Source: Bacteroidota bacterium | Lineage (GTDB): Bacteria > Bacteroidota > Bacteroidia > B-17B0 > Aurantibacillaceae | Direction of reading: 5' to 3' | Assembly: GCA_029237825.1 (NCBI GenBank) | Contig: JAQZBQ010000016.1 | Coordinates: 1-64,000 of the forward strand | DNA length: 64,000 bases | Shown here: positions 40,901 to 48,172 of the stretch, piece after piece | Layout of the letters: every line of letters begins with the position of its first letter | Numbering within the stretch: position 1 is the first letter of the stretch | Position numbers and translations under genes: made by a program | Notes under the pieces: model-generated | Databases searched by the model: none | Seen by the model: only the letters and a program-made list of their open reading frames with translations | Told to the model about the DNA's origin: nothing

Positions 40901-42070
40901 TTCTCCGTTTTCCATATTTTTAACTGAAATTTTTGATTTCACACTTTGCGACGCTTCTTCTTTAACTACAGAACCTTTAACCACAGCTGAATTCATCGGG
41001 CGCCGTTCGGTATTAATTTTTAGAACATCCAGTTTTCCATAAGGGCTATATCGTCCCGTACTGAAAAAAGCTGTTTTCTCAAGTGAGTCAGTTACAAATA
41101 GAATATCGTCATCCGGCGAGTTAATCGGGAATTCAAGGTTCTCGGGCTTACTCCAGGTTTGGGTGGTTTCATCGTATGTGGTTTTAAACACGTCATAACC
41201 TCCCATACTGTTAAAACCTTTTGAACTAAAGTAAAGTGTTTTACCATTGGGATGCAGAAATGGATAGTCTTCGTCAAATTCCGTATTTATGGTAGCCGGT
41301 AACATTGTAGGTTTGCTCCAGGTTCCGTTCGGAAGTTTATTAACAAAATAAATATCTCTTCCCGTATTGCCACTTTCTCCGTAACTTGAATAATAAAGGC
41401 GTTCGGCTTTTCGGGAGAGATACACCACCGATTTGTCTTTCTTCTTTTTATCATAGGGGGTTTTGTAATCGTCGGGTTTCACCAGTAATTTCCCGCCAAT
41501 ATCTTTCACATCATACCCTCTGTAATAGTCGGCTTCATTCAGCTGTTTCTTAGACATAACCACTAAGTCAGTAAGGTTTGAAAGAAGTCGTTTCCCGTTT
41601 TTACATGCCTGTATCTCACGGTCAACCTGAAGTTTTTTTATGGATGAAGAACTGGCAGTTTTTTTATAATCAGTATAGAGTTTTATCGCTTCATCAAAAC
41701 GGTAATTGATGTGGTAGGTTTTAGCAAGGTAAAAAAGGGCGTCCTTAGGTGCGTCAGTTGGATTCTTTGTAGCAATTTGCAGGTATGAGAATGGCTTTTT
41801 CTTGTCCGGCTCCGTATATAACATGCACACACCCAATTTGTAATTATATTCGGGATCTTTTGGATAGAGCGAAACGAGTTGTGCAAAATGTTTATAGGCC
41901 AGGTTGTAATCCTCGTCCTCGAAATGTTTTTCGGCTTGTTTTTTAAGGTCATCTTCGCTTTTCACCTGCGAAAAAGCTAATTGGGAATAAAACAGAAAAC
42001 AAAAAATTAATAAAAAGCCAGAATAAGCCCTTTTAACCGGAAATATATATGTGATCTGATACAGATTCAA
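34931..42070 (-). CDS. Giant envelope protein: TPR, PD40 propeller, duplicated coiled-coil blocks, three SPOR domains
   Basis: This 2379-residue protein starts at TTG (42070), as no ATG precedes the signal-like segment SGFLLIFCFLFYSQLAFSQ. Residues about 36-160 are TPR-like. Residues 215-360 hold PD40/WD40-like propeller blades (LYFSSKGFNSMGGYDVFK). A beta-domain at about 370-440 comes before a long coiled coil at 533-790. Two related blocks follow at about 813-920 and 935-1043, then two larger related blocks at about 1097-1447 and 1565-1903, each flanked by Asn/Thr-rich linkers. Three SPOR domains end the protein, starting near 1990, 2133 and 2290 (FKVQIGAFK, YTVQIGVYS, FKVQIGAYK). The N-terminal order resembles PorE-type T9SS proteins, but the OmpA domain is absent. 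SPOR domains bind denuded peptidoglycan; a cell-envelope anchoring role is inferred. Confidence 0.85.
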   Translation of the reverse strand: MNLYQITYIFPVKRAYSGFLLIFCFLFYSQLAFSQVKSEDDLKKQAEKHFEDEDYNLAYKHFAQLVSLYPKDPEYNYKLGVCMLYTEPDKKKPFSYLQIATKNPTDAPKDALFYLAKTYHINYRFDEAIKLYTDYKKTASSSSIKKLQVDREIQACKNGKRLLSNLTDLVVMSKKQLNEADYYRGYDVKDIGGKLLVKPDDYKTPYDKKKKDKSVVYLSRKAERLYYSSYGESGNTGRDIYFVNKLPNGTWSKPTMLPATINTEFDEDYPFLHPNGKTLYFSSKGFNSMGGYDVFKTTYDETTQTWSKPENLEFPINSPDDDILFVTDSLEKTAFFSTGRYSPYGKLDVLKINTERRPMNSAVVKGSVVKEEASQSVKSKISVKNMENGEIVGVFLALDNGDYNLELPNGGKFLFTVETPGIATQSDAVQIPVAYTLKPYKQLISYDNKILKIINYFDGEVTDENYSMMIDFIEKKAKLEVNETEPYNNSLLKDGQKNQNATSEKQPLNSVSTTNPTVQSEDNTTKNVTNEQLLDIAKSDAQEASNEAAKLKQEAQDAFGLATQMTAESVEKQKAADEALANANLISDVVKKNEELTKANQLKEEAKIATNVANTATNLAKKLEVDASIQQKEAELTNQYIKQLEAVIKNKNNKESLAKLAEIQKELDAISQEKNQSNELLNSLKAEASLKQQELTNSEKKSAGIQNEINAIRTEAENLEKDLANESDKAIKENISAQIRELNSEVELKNKDLATNNQKIENLKNEVAGLNQELNIASKILNESSGELTTNTSNTSTTEPVSNGTQQQPESSNTPNPFDKSSTAFNDLKNKFDSELNNAAINKTHPESITKENDILNSYNNEVDEQMNSVKAQISKTSDSDAKKKLNQLVIQLENQKNQNNARIASNNSTLNELNGANVAINSNSTENKSGDTQSNNNVDAITKVSETFNEIKNKYASQINTNSNKTDNASLSAQNEALNSYNNELTNLISSIENQASQTTDQQIKESFNKEVSKIQALVTENNKLLASNTAALNETESVARNSQTESGNTNSSNPNSNANNTSSGNENASETINNTNSLAADNAPIKPISINSNSDKKAILNEIKTVKSALSENSNAAKEIFAYNSNNEKNITISKGTLSQKFETAKNNENELSKLITSAENMFSQATVQSPESILTEAENLNAKALEQRKESAGKTGSEKDDLVKLATENEKLATDKKLEAANLTLTKNKSNFENNALNLTELKKLTGDKTGNDISQANLLIDEAALNFKQAQKLRTEAENYPAGAAKLGGLENAEEKENEVLAKQQKALNILLKVNPTYKMKAVDAAPNSTEIINAINNQITKTSQSQIDAYLELSKVNQAQLANQNNQLIQNPLFKSPENKEAQNLKASADQLNSEAKTLIGQSVLAKTPTEKANLLLKANEKEIAALKSFDQATELLKSTTAVASNQESKTSNINGVTDNGSKNNGNETSATNRTTNENTNSNKDAGNQTSADQSSNNQVTTNSDNGNATTTNVTANPTENNNNNAENPNTQITANNSANAGKENTNSATELTNLATINAKGIGDEVSKIKSTLNNSAESSLTAFDAYSNNEAITLKNDAVIKINSALEEDRKISSELDNINTLSDQSEKAPLNQQTISALVSEADKLNEDASALRKSAISKSTAEKESDIANAKRMEAAAIEKKLEAANKQLQLNKAVFEANKSSLEELAVLAKGKNIGDLGTVDMQLNEATLLLKQANNLRTEANGYPNDAAKLGGFNNAEEKENEAIAKQQAILEIYKKHFPNYIPRKAEINESNPEALQKLSETKNKLNTTNQNHIEGLSLLAQANEKEFKTLLLNLPSALNSNQSVQKTNAQAAYKKQQNLVAEANQTSDPFKKKNLLIDANKSGHEAINTLNKISNPNSAQNSSTIAGNETNRSGTNQGSNANNNATTNNTANRTNSSETTNPVNNSTAANIVKIKVKGLEVKNANAYSAEKPIPIDEKIPDGLVFKVQIGAFKAPLPNTTFKGLSPVIAQTTPNGYIRYMAGNFDEYSGANAVKNDLRNLGYLDAFVVAYLNGKRINLNEALEQAKNSGQIIDPLTNTSAGLTANSNVPRNPFPAPTNNAIATTTDSQPVEITSELEKLNGLLYTVQIGVYSKQITKTQLNNLKPIYTEKLPSGLYRYTAGIYNQTGKLIEDKRKVVDLGVKDAFVSAYYNAKRISFADAQKLQAENNNLQMEKENPIIFPGSAVTSNDHNSARTNTITNPNVQAPVNNTNTANAFSNGVVSGPTPTPENGVKTDDTGISFKVQIGAYKNQVPNEVASKFLNIKTWPVQNVVINGLYIYTIGNFNAFEFAKKLKDEAVSLGINDAFITVYKDGKKLYGAESMQYLNR

Positions 42071-42213
42071 CGAAATATAGACTAAATATACCTAAATTCT
42101 TTAGGATTTAGATGCTAGTTAACAAGAATTTGCATAAAAAGCTTAGCCAATTTGTTGAATTTATACATCGCAATTGTTAATAATGGAGTCTGATTACCAT
42201 TTTTAATCCAGTA

Positions 42214-42244
42214 TTTCTTTTATAAATATATTCTGTTACATTTG
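42214..42244 (+). promoter_or_regulatory. Probable promoter of the 42270 T9SS gene
   Basis: TACATTTG (42237-42244) is a clean -7 box, with TTTC (42214-42217) at the correct 19-base spacing as a weak -33 element. The leader to the ATG is 25 bases and A-rich. The remaining part of the 199-base divergent gap shows nothing recognisable. Confidence 0.6.
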
Positions 42245-42269
42245 GCCAAATAAATTTAAAAAAACACAT

Positions 42270-43385
42270 ATGAAAAAAATTTACTCTGTTTTAGCTCTCT
42301 GCTCTCTTGGTTATGGAGCATCTGCGCAACAATTGCAAAAGCCAAATTTTACAGCTATTCACCCTACAACTTCTGCGTGGAATGTATCAACTGATGGTGC
42401 TTCTAAAGTTGCTGTTACAAACACGTTGATGCCTGCTACAATGATGGGATCCGGGTGTGGAACAAACACGGCAAATGTTGTTTACTATTCCAATTTTGGA
42501 ACAGCTGCAACTACTGATTATACATTAAATGCGGTGGGTTACCTTTTCGGTACAAACAGATCTACTTATGTTTTATCTCCGGCAAATGCAACTGCATTAG
42601 GGACGCCTACTTTAACTTCGGAAACTACTAAACTTGCCCAGAAATATAATGTTACTGGAAATGTCTCTGTAACACAAATTTTAATAGCAAATGCTATTGG
42701 CGAAGGAGCTGGTACTGTTGGTGCTTCGATTTATTCAGAAAATACAACCACTAAAAAACCAAATACCCAAATAGGTAGTACTTCCACTTTGGCATTGTCT
42801 TCTATGACTGGGTATGACGCTGTAACGTTCACCTCTCCGATCGCTGTTTCTTCAGGAAACTTTTTTGCGGCTGTAGAAGTGCCGACAATCGGTGGTTCAA
42901 ATCTTGACTCATTGGCAGTTCTATCTACATCTTTCGGATGTTCTTCTACCGATACTTTATCCTGGATTTTTAATACAGTAGCACCTGCACAAGCTGCTTT
43001 CGTTTTACCTTCAGGTTGGATGTCAGTTAAAATGTTTGCTGGAAATACAACAGCTGATAATTTAGATTTATTGATTTTCCCAGTGGTAGATATTACTACT
43101 AGTTTAAGTAGCATTAGCAGAGGTAATTTAACATTGTTAGCAGCTTTCCCAAATCCTGCAAACAACGAAATCTCAATCAACTTTTCATTGAATCAATCAA
43201 GTAAAGTTGAAATTGAAATTTATGACGTTACTGGTAAAATAGTAAATGTTATTAAAATGGATAATTTAGCTTCTGGAAAACATTCAACAAAAATCAATAC
43301 TGAGAATTTAAATTCTGGTGTTTATTTATATTCAGTTAAATCTGAAAACGCTAAAATGTTCAGCAAATTCACTATTTCTAAATAG
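42270..43385 (+). CDS. Secreted T9SS-sorted protein of unknown function
   Basis: This 371-residue protein has a signal peptide (MKKIYSVLALCSLGYGASAQ) and a Ser/Thr/Ala/Gly-rich beta body. Only a few Cys are present (GSGCGTN, FGCSSTDT). The end is a type IX sorting domain: LLAAFPNPANNEISINF, then VEIEIYDVTGKIV, GKHSTKINTENLNSGVYLYSV and a final KFTISK. The middle shows no catalytic motif that I recognise; it resembles carbohydrate-binding or surface-exposed beta-sandwich proteins. It has its own promoter and terminator and codon use suggesting strong expression. Confidence 0.85.
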   Translation: MKKIYSVLALCSLGYGASAQQLQKPNFTAIHPTTSAWNVSTDGASKVAVTNTLMPATMMGSGCGTNTANVVYYSNFGTAATTDYTLNAVGYLFGTNRSTYVLSPANATALGTPTLTSETTKLAQKYNVTGNVSVTQILIANAIGEGAGTVGASIYSENTTTKKPNTQIGSTSTLALSSMTGYDAVTFTSPIAVSSGNFFAAVEVPTIGGSNLDSLAVLSTSFGCSSTDTLSWIFNTVAPAQAAFVLPSGWMSVKMFAGNTTADNLDLLIFPVVDITTSLSSISRGNLTLLAAFPNPANNEISINFSLNQSSKVEIEIYDVTGKIVNVIKMDNLASGKHSTKINTENLNSGVYLYSVKSENAKMFSKFTISK

Positions 43386-43407
43386 TTATTTTTTTTCGTT
43401 AATTATT

Positions 43408-43439
43408 AAAAAAGTTCCGCAGACCGCGGGACTTTTTTT
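43408..43439 (+). terminator. Rho-independent terminator after the 42270 gene
   Basis: AAAAAGTTCCGC pairs with GCGGGACTTTTT (one G-T pair) around a five-base loop and ends in a T-run. It is 22 bases past the stop. Confidence 0.85.
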
Positions 43440-43462
43440 GTTTATAAACGTATCTTTACAGG

Positions 43463-44602
43463 ATGATAAAAGAATCCAGTGAGCTTGTTCTACAATCCAG
43501 TAAGGTTGATGAAACCTTAAAGAGTATAGCCCAAAAAGTTTTTACAAGTCAAAGGATATTGCCTTCCGAAGGTGTATACTTATTTGAGCATGCCAGTCTT
43601 TCCTATCTTGGTGTACTGGCAAATTTTGTCCGTGAACAGAAGAATAAAAATTTCGTTTACTTTAACCGCAATTTTCATATTGAACCCACAAATATTTGCG
43701 TTTATACTTGTTCCTTTTGTGCCTATTCGCGCCTAATTAAACAACGAGAAGAAGGCTGGGAACTCTCCATCGACCAGATGATGGAGTTGATAAAAAAATA
43801 CGACGGAAAAGAAGTGACGGAAGTTCATATAACAGGCGGAGTAATTCCTAAACAAGACCTTAATTTCTATACTTCGTTATTCAGGGCAATTAAATCCCAC
43901 CGGCCTGATCTGCATATAAAAGCATTAACGCCTGTGGAATGCCACTATATTTTTAAGAAAGCAAAAGTTTCCTACGAGGAAGGTTTGCGCCTATTAAAAG
44001 AATCGGGACTTGATTCGATGCCCGGTGGTGGCGCCGAAATTTTTGATAAAGATATCCGTGATAAAATTGCTGGCGGTAAATGCTCTGCTGAAGAATGGCT
44101 GAAAGTGCATGAACTTTGGCACTCTATGGGAATGTACTCTAATGCTACTATGTTATATGGCCATATCGAAACTTTCTCTCATCGGATCGATCACTTGGAA
44201 AGGTTACGACAGCTCCAGGATAAAACAAAAGGATTTAATGCGTTTATTCCATTGAAATTCAGAAATGGAAATAACGAAATGTCCGACGTGCCTGAAGTAA
44301 GTGTCATTGAAGATTTAAGGAATTACGCCATTAGCCGCATTTATCTGGATAATTTTGATCACATAAAATCCTATTGGGCGATGATTGGAAGAAGCACTGC
44401 CCAACTCTCATTAAATTTTGGAGTTGACGACATGGATGGAACCATTGACGATACAACAAAGATTTATAGCATGGCCGGTGCCGAGGAGCAAAATCCTAAA
44501 TTGACCACTCAGGAATTAGTGGATTTAATCAGTCAGGTTAAACGAACGCCGGTTGAGCGGGACACTCTGTACCATATCATCAAAGAATATTCGGATAATT
44601 AA
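43463..44602 (+). CDS. mqnE: Aminofutalosine synthase (radical SAM, menaquinone pathway)
   Basis: MqnE joins the enolpyruvyl side chain to the adenosine part in the futalosine route to menaquinone. The 379 residues include the radical SAM cluster motif C-x3-C-x2-C at Cys79, Cys83 and Cys86 (ICVYTCSFCAYSR). Family features EVHITGGV, KALTPVECHY and the DSMPGGGAEIF loop follow; the last is closest to MqnE rather than MqnC. The length is typical. A TATCTTTA box ends only four bases before the ATG. No other mqn gene lies in the window. A glycosyltransferase follows seven bases later. Confidence 0.92.
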   Translation: MIKESSELVLQSSKVDETLKSIAQKVFTSQRILPSEGVYLFEHASLSYLGVLANFVREQKNKNFVYFNRNFHIEPTNICVYTCSFCAYSRLIKQREEGWELSIDQMMELIKKYDGKEVTEVHITGGVIPKQDLNFYTSLFRAIKSHRPDLHIKALTPVECHYIFKKAKVSYEEGLRLLKESGLDSMPGGGAEIFDKDIRDKIAGGKCSAEEWLKVHELWHSMGMYSNATMLYGHIETFSHRIDHLERLRQLQDKTKGFNAFIPLKFRNGNNEMSDVPEVSVIEDLRNYAISRIYLDNFDHIKSYWAMIGRSTAQLSLNFGVDDMDGTIDDTTKIYSMAGAEEQNPKLTTQELVDLISQVKRTPVERDTLYHIIKEYSDN

Positions 44603-44609
44603 TTGGTTC

Positions 44610-45785
44610 ATGACCGTAATTCTTCTAATACTATTTGCTATTTGCCTATTGATTCCTGTTTGGACATATCTGGTGTTTCCGCTGTTTATGAAATATTCTA
44701 CAAAGTCTCTTAAACGAAACAGGTTAGATTACTCCACCGTCGCTGAATGGCCGGAGGTGACAATTGTATTTTCAGTTTTTAATGAGGAAAAAGTAATTAA
44801 AAGAAAACTGGATTCTATTCTGTATTCCGATTATCCATCAGAAAAATTAAAAATTTTAATAGGCTCAGATAATTCTACAGACAATACTAATGCGATAATT
44901 AACTCGTACGTATTAGAATATCCGCAGATACAATTAATAGCTAAATATTCACGCCACGGTAAACTCAAAATCATTAATGAATTGGTGAACTTAACTACTA
45001 CTCAGCATCTGATTTTTACCGATGCGAATGTTTTTTTTGAACCACAAACCATTAAAGCGTTAGTCTACCACCTCGTATCAAGTGATGCCAGGATGGTAGG
45101 AGGAAACATTCACAAATTTTCCCCAAAAAATAAGGGTATTTCTGACCAGGAAATTTTTTATATGAATTTTGAAAACGAGTTAAAATACCATGAAAGTTTA
45201 AAATATGGATTTTGTGTCGGTGTGGAAGGTGGTTGCTATGCGATATTAAAAGAGCATTTTGTTAAAGTGCCTGATGGTTTTATAATGGACGACTTTTTTA
45301 TTACACTCGATGTGATATCAAAAAATGGTAAGGTTTGGTTTGAGCCGGAAGCTTTGTGTTTTGAAGACGTGAATGACTCGCCGCTTATAGAATTTAAGAG
45401 AAAAGTTCGTATTTCACTTGGGAATTTTAGAAACCTGAGTTATTATAAGACTATGTTATTTCCACTGTATTCGGATTTTGCGTTTGCTTTTCTATCGCAT
45501 AAAGTGTTACGGTGGTTTACGCCTTTTGCCCTGATCATATCTTTTTTTATTTCATTGGCTCTTGCATTCTACGAGCCGCTTTTTGTATTTATTACAATCA
45601 GTTACAGTGGGTTGCTTTTATTTCCTGTAATGGCAATTTGGTTGGAAAGAATCAATCTTAAAATACCGGTGATAAATTCCTTGGGGCATTTCCTTCTCAT
45701 GAATTTTGGGTTATTTATTGGGTATATTAAATTTATTGTTGCCTCACAGGACAGTGCCTGGGAACCACCCAAACGTAATGTTTAG
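44610..45785 (+). CDS. Membrane-bound family 2 glycosyltransferase
   Basis: The start was placed at the ATG at 44610, which gives a first membrane helix (MTVILLILFAICLLIP); the earlier reading overlaps mqnE. The GT-A catalytic domain shows VTIVFSVFNEEKVI, LIGSDNSTDNT, FTDANVFFEP (DxN/D site), EGGCYAI and MDDFFITLDVI. The C-terminal part has membrane helices (about residues 300-375). The order resembles processive or undecaprenyl-linked GT2 enzymes such as those making exopolysaccharides. The sugar cannot be predicted. It follows mqnE by seven bases and overlaps the convergent SpoIIE gene by four. Confidence 0.88.
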   Translation: MTVILLILFAICLLIPVWTYLVFPLFMKYSTKSLKRNRLDYSTVAEWPEVTIVFSVFNEEKVIKRKLDSILYSDYPSEKLKILIGSDNSTDNTNAIINSYVLEYPQIQLIAKYSRHGKLKIINELVNLTTTQHLIFTDANVFFEPQTIKALVYHLVSSDARMVGGNIHKFSPKNKGISDQEIFYMNFENELKYHESLKYGFCVGVEGGCYAILKEHFVKVPDGFIMDDFFITLDVISKNGKVWFEPEALCFEDVNDSPLIEFKRKVRISLGNFRNLSYYKTMLFPLYSDFAFAFLSHKVLRWFTPFALIISFFISLALAFYEPLFVFITISYSGLLLFPVMAIWLERINLKIPVINSLGHFLLMNFGLFIGYIKFIVASQDSAWEPPKRNV

Positions 45786-47752
45786 TCAATTCTTATTCCA
45801 ATCAACAACACATCGTCCACTTGTTCAAGATCACCTTTCCAGCGGTTAAATTCATTCTTCATAAGCTTGCGTTGTTCTGATAAAGGAAGATTTGATATGG
45901 ATACCAGCTTTTGTTGGAACGGAGCATATTTATATTTCTTCCCATTACCACCGCCAAATTGATCGGCAAAGCCATCCGAAAACAAATAAATAAAATCCCC
46001 TTTTTCAACGGTAAAGCGTTTCGTAGTGAACTTTTGGATCTTATCTTCAACGAATGCGCCAACGGGAAATTTATCTCCCTTTATTTGCTTAAGTTCACCA
46101 TTCGAAATTATATAGATTGGGTTATTGGCTCCAGTAAATAATACTTCGTTTGAATGTTTATGAATTGCAATAAGGGTAACGTCCATTCCGTCCCTCACCG
46201 CGCTCTCCCTGTAAGTTTGATGCAGGCTTTCTGTTAACCATAAATTTACGGCATCCAATATATCTGAGGGAAGAACTAAACCTTTTTCTAATACAGCCTT
46301 ATTCAGTAAATTGTAATTTACGATTGATATTAATGCGCCGGGAACTCCATGCCCCGTACAATCCGCTGCAGCTACATAAACATAATCTTTTGTCTCTTCT
46401 ATCCAGTAGAAATCACCGCTTAAGATGTCTTTTGGCATATATAACACAAATGAATTTGGCAGAATTTTTTCCCACAAATTCTTAGGAGGCAATATAGCTC
46501 CCTGAATACGCTGTGCATACTTGATGCTATCTGTGATGTCTTGGTGTTGTTCTTCAACCAACGCTTTTTGCTGTTCAATTATCAGGTTTTTTTCACGCAA
46601 AAGGAAATTAGCTTTTTTCTTGGTACGGTACCCTTTAAAAATGAAAAACACCAAACCTGATAACAGCGCACACCCCCCAAAGGCGAAATAAATTATAAGC
46701 TGTTTATTTTTATTTGCCAGAGATAAAACCTGGTTTTCCTGTTCTTTCTTGTCCGACTCATATTTGATGGACATTTCATGGATTGTATTTTTTGTGTCTT
46801 CATCAAACAGTGAATCTTTTAAGTGTACATACGAACTGTAGTAAGAATTTGAGGATTTATAATCGCCTATTTTTGCATAATAATCCGCAATTGATTCGTA
46901 CGTATTATATAGGTTTCTCGTATCATTTAATTTTAAAAATAGTTCTGCAGCTCGTTTGCAACTTTCTATGCCCTTTTCAAAATTTCCCATTTGGGCATTA
47001 ACCTGGCCAATATTTTGAAGCGCCACGGCAATATTAAGCAAGTCGTTAGGATTGTTTTTTAAGGTATGATTATAGAATTGAAGATAATAACCTAGTGCGT
47101 CTTCATATTTTTTAAGCTGGAAATTCACACCTCCTAGGCAATTGTAACAGTTAGGTAGAATTAAAGAATCGTTTTGAGTTATTAAATAATATTCAGCTCT
47201 TTTGTAATGAAACATGGCATTAGAATAATCACCTTTATAATAGAAGTAATTCCCTAAATTCAATGTTGAGTACGCCAAACCGATTGTATCTTTTAGAAGG
47301 GTGTAATATTGTTGTGAGCGTTTCCCTTTGATAATCGCGAGATCATAATTATTAAGTTTACAATAAACGCTTGCGAGTCCATTGTAAACTTCAGCAAGAA
47401 TTTTTTCATTTTCAGGTGATTTTAATTTTTGAGCATAGTTTTCAGCTAAAAAATAGGCGTCCAAACTCTTTTTATAATTTCCTGTAGACTTATAAAGCCA
47501 TGCTAAATTATCATACGCTCTTTCAATTTTATAATTAAGAGTGTGACAAAGTTTAACTTCCTCCTTTGCCAGTTCAAGAGCCTTCATTGGGTCGTGAGTA
47601 AGCTTGTCTGATACAAAAGAATGTAGGAGCTTGACTTTATTTGTATCGTTTGTTAGCCTCGCAAAATAATATGAAACCGTATCAGAATTAGAATTTTGAA
47701 CAAATGCATATAATGGGAGAATTGTAAAGATTACTGCAAAACATTTGTACAT
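45782..47752 (-). CDS. TPR-containing membrane SpoIIE/PP2C-type serine phosphatase
   Basis: This 656-residue protein begins with a signal peptide (MYKCFAVIFTILPLYAFVQ), then about seven TPR-like helical repeats (residues 60-330). One membrane helix (LIIYFAFGGCALLSGLVFFIF) leads into a coiled coil. The cytoplasmic SpoIIE domain (about 410-656) shows the metal-binding LSGDFYWIEE, ADCTGHGVPGALISI and YLFSDGFADQFGG. Related proteins act in partner-switching regulation of sigma factors, but no anti-sigma or STAS gene is adjacent. Periplasmic TPR sensing with cytoplasmic output is inferred from the topology. Confidence 0.92.
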   Translation of the reverse strand: MYKCFAVIFTILPLYAFVQNSNSDTVSYYFARLTNDTNKVKLLHSFVSDKLTHDPMKALELAKEEVKLCHTLNYKIERAYDNLAWLYKSTGNYKKSLDAYFLAENYAQKLKSPENEKILAEVYNGLASVYCKLNNYDLAIIKGKRSQQYYTLLKDTIGLAYSTLNLGNYFYYKGDYSNAMFHYKRAEYYLITQNDSLILPNCYNCLGGVNFQLKKYEDALGYYLQFYNHTLKNNPNDLLNIAVALQNIGQVNAQMGNFEKGIESCKRAAELFLKLNDTRNLYNTYESIADYYAKIGDYKSSNSYYSSYVHLKDSLFDEDTKNTIHEMSIKYESDKKEQENQVLSLANKNKQLIIYFAFGGCALLSGLVFFIFKGYRTKKKANFLLREKNLIIEQQKALVEEQHQDITDSIKYAQRIQGAILPPKNLWEKILPNSFVLYMPKDILSGDFYWIEETKDYVYVAAADCTGHGVPGALISIVNYNLLNKAVLEKGLVLPSDILDAVNLWLTESLHQTYRESAVRDGMDVTLIAIHKHSNEVLFTGANNPIYIISNGELKQIKGDKFPVGAFVEDKIQKFTTKRFTVEKGDFIYLFSDGFADQFGGGNGKKYKYAPFQQKLVSISNLPLSEQRKLMKNEFNRWKGDLEQVDDVLLIGIRID

Positions 47753-47803
47753 AAAAGATTTTAGTTACATTTATCACACTATAAAACTTAAAAATACAAA
47801 AAT

Positions 47804-48016
47804 ATGGCAGCAGAACAAAAAACAGGGGTAATCCATTCATTTTTTGATTCGGAAACCGGATCTATTCAGGAAACAGATGGGCCGATAAGGGATTTTTATC
47901 ATCCAGGTGCACAAACAGTGTTTAACGTAGGCGAAGAGGTAACGTATTTGTTGATAACGTTTCCAAATGGGAAGCCACCGGTTGTAATAGATATTAAAAA
48001 GCCGAGTAGATTATAG
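47804..48016 (+). CDS. Small cold-shock-domain-like protein
   Basis: This 70-residue protein begins KTGVIHSFFDSETGSIQ and continues DFYHPGAQTVFNVGEEVTYLLI. The pattern G-x-I-x-x-F-(5)-G-x-I with a later F-x-V-G-E-x-V-x-Y is that of a cold-shock/OB beta-barrel. The usual RNP1 and RNP2 aromatic motifs are not clear, so nucleic acid binding is only possible. It ends in a PPVVIDIKKPSRL tail. I recall similar small proteins in Bacteroidota. It is divergent from the SpoIIE gene (51-base gap) and has its own terminator. Confidence 0.7.
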   Translation: MAAEQKTGVIHSFFDSETGSIQETDGPIRDFYHPGAQTVFNVGEEVTYLLITFPNGKPPVVIDIKKPSRL

Positions 48017-48068
48017 TCTATCATTTAAATATTTAAAGAAAACTTATAGTTTATAAAATAAACGGAAG

Positions 48069-48090
48069 AGCCCTCTTAAGGGCTTTTTTT
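48069..48090 (+). terminator. Rho-independent terminator after the 70-residue gene
   Basis: AGCCCT pairs with AGGGCT around a four-base loop and ends in a run of seven T, 53 bases past the stop. Confidence 0.8.
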
Positions 48091-48172
48091 ATTTTGCTTA
48101 ATTTGGATAAGCACCGCCCGTTATTCCTTTACAAATCACTATCTTTACCGCCTTAATTTAATTTGTTTTCTC

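Noticed and set aside
34931-42070. Many short plus-strand frames opposite the giant gene
   Set aside because: They are shadows of Lys/Glu/Asn-rich coding; none shows start signals or known domains.
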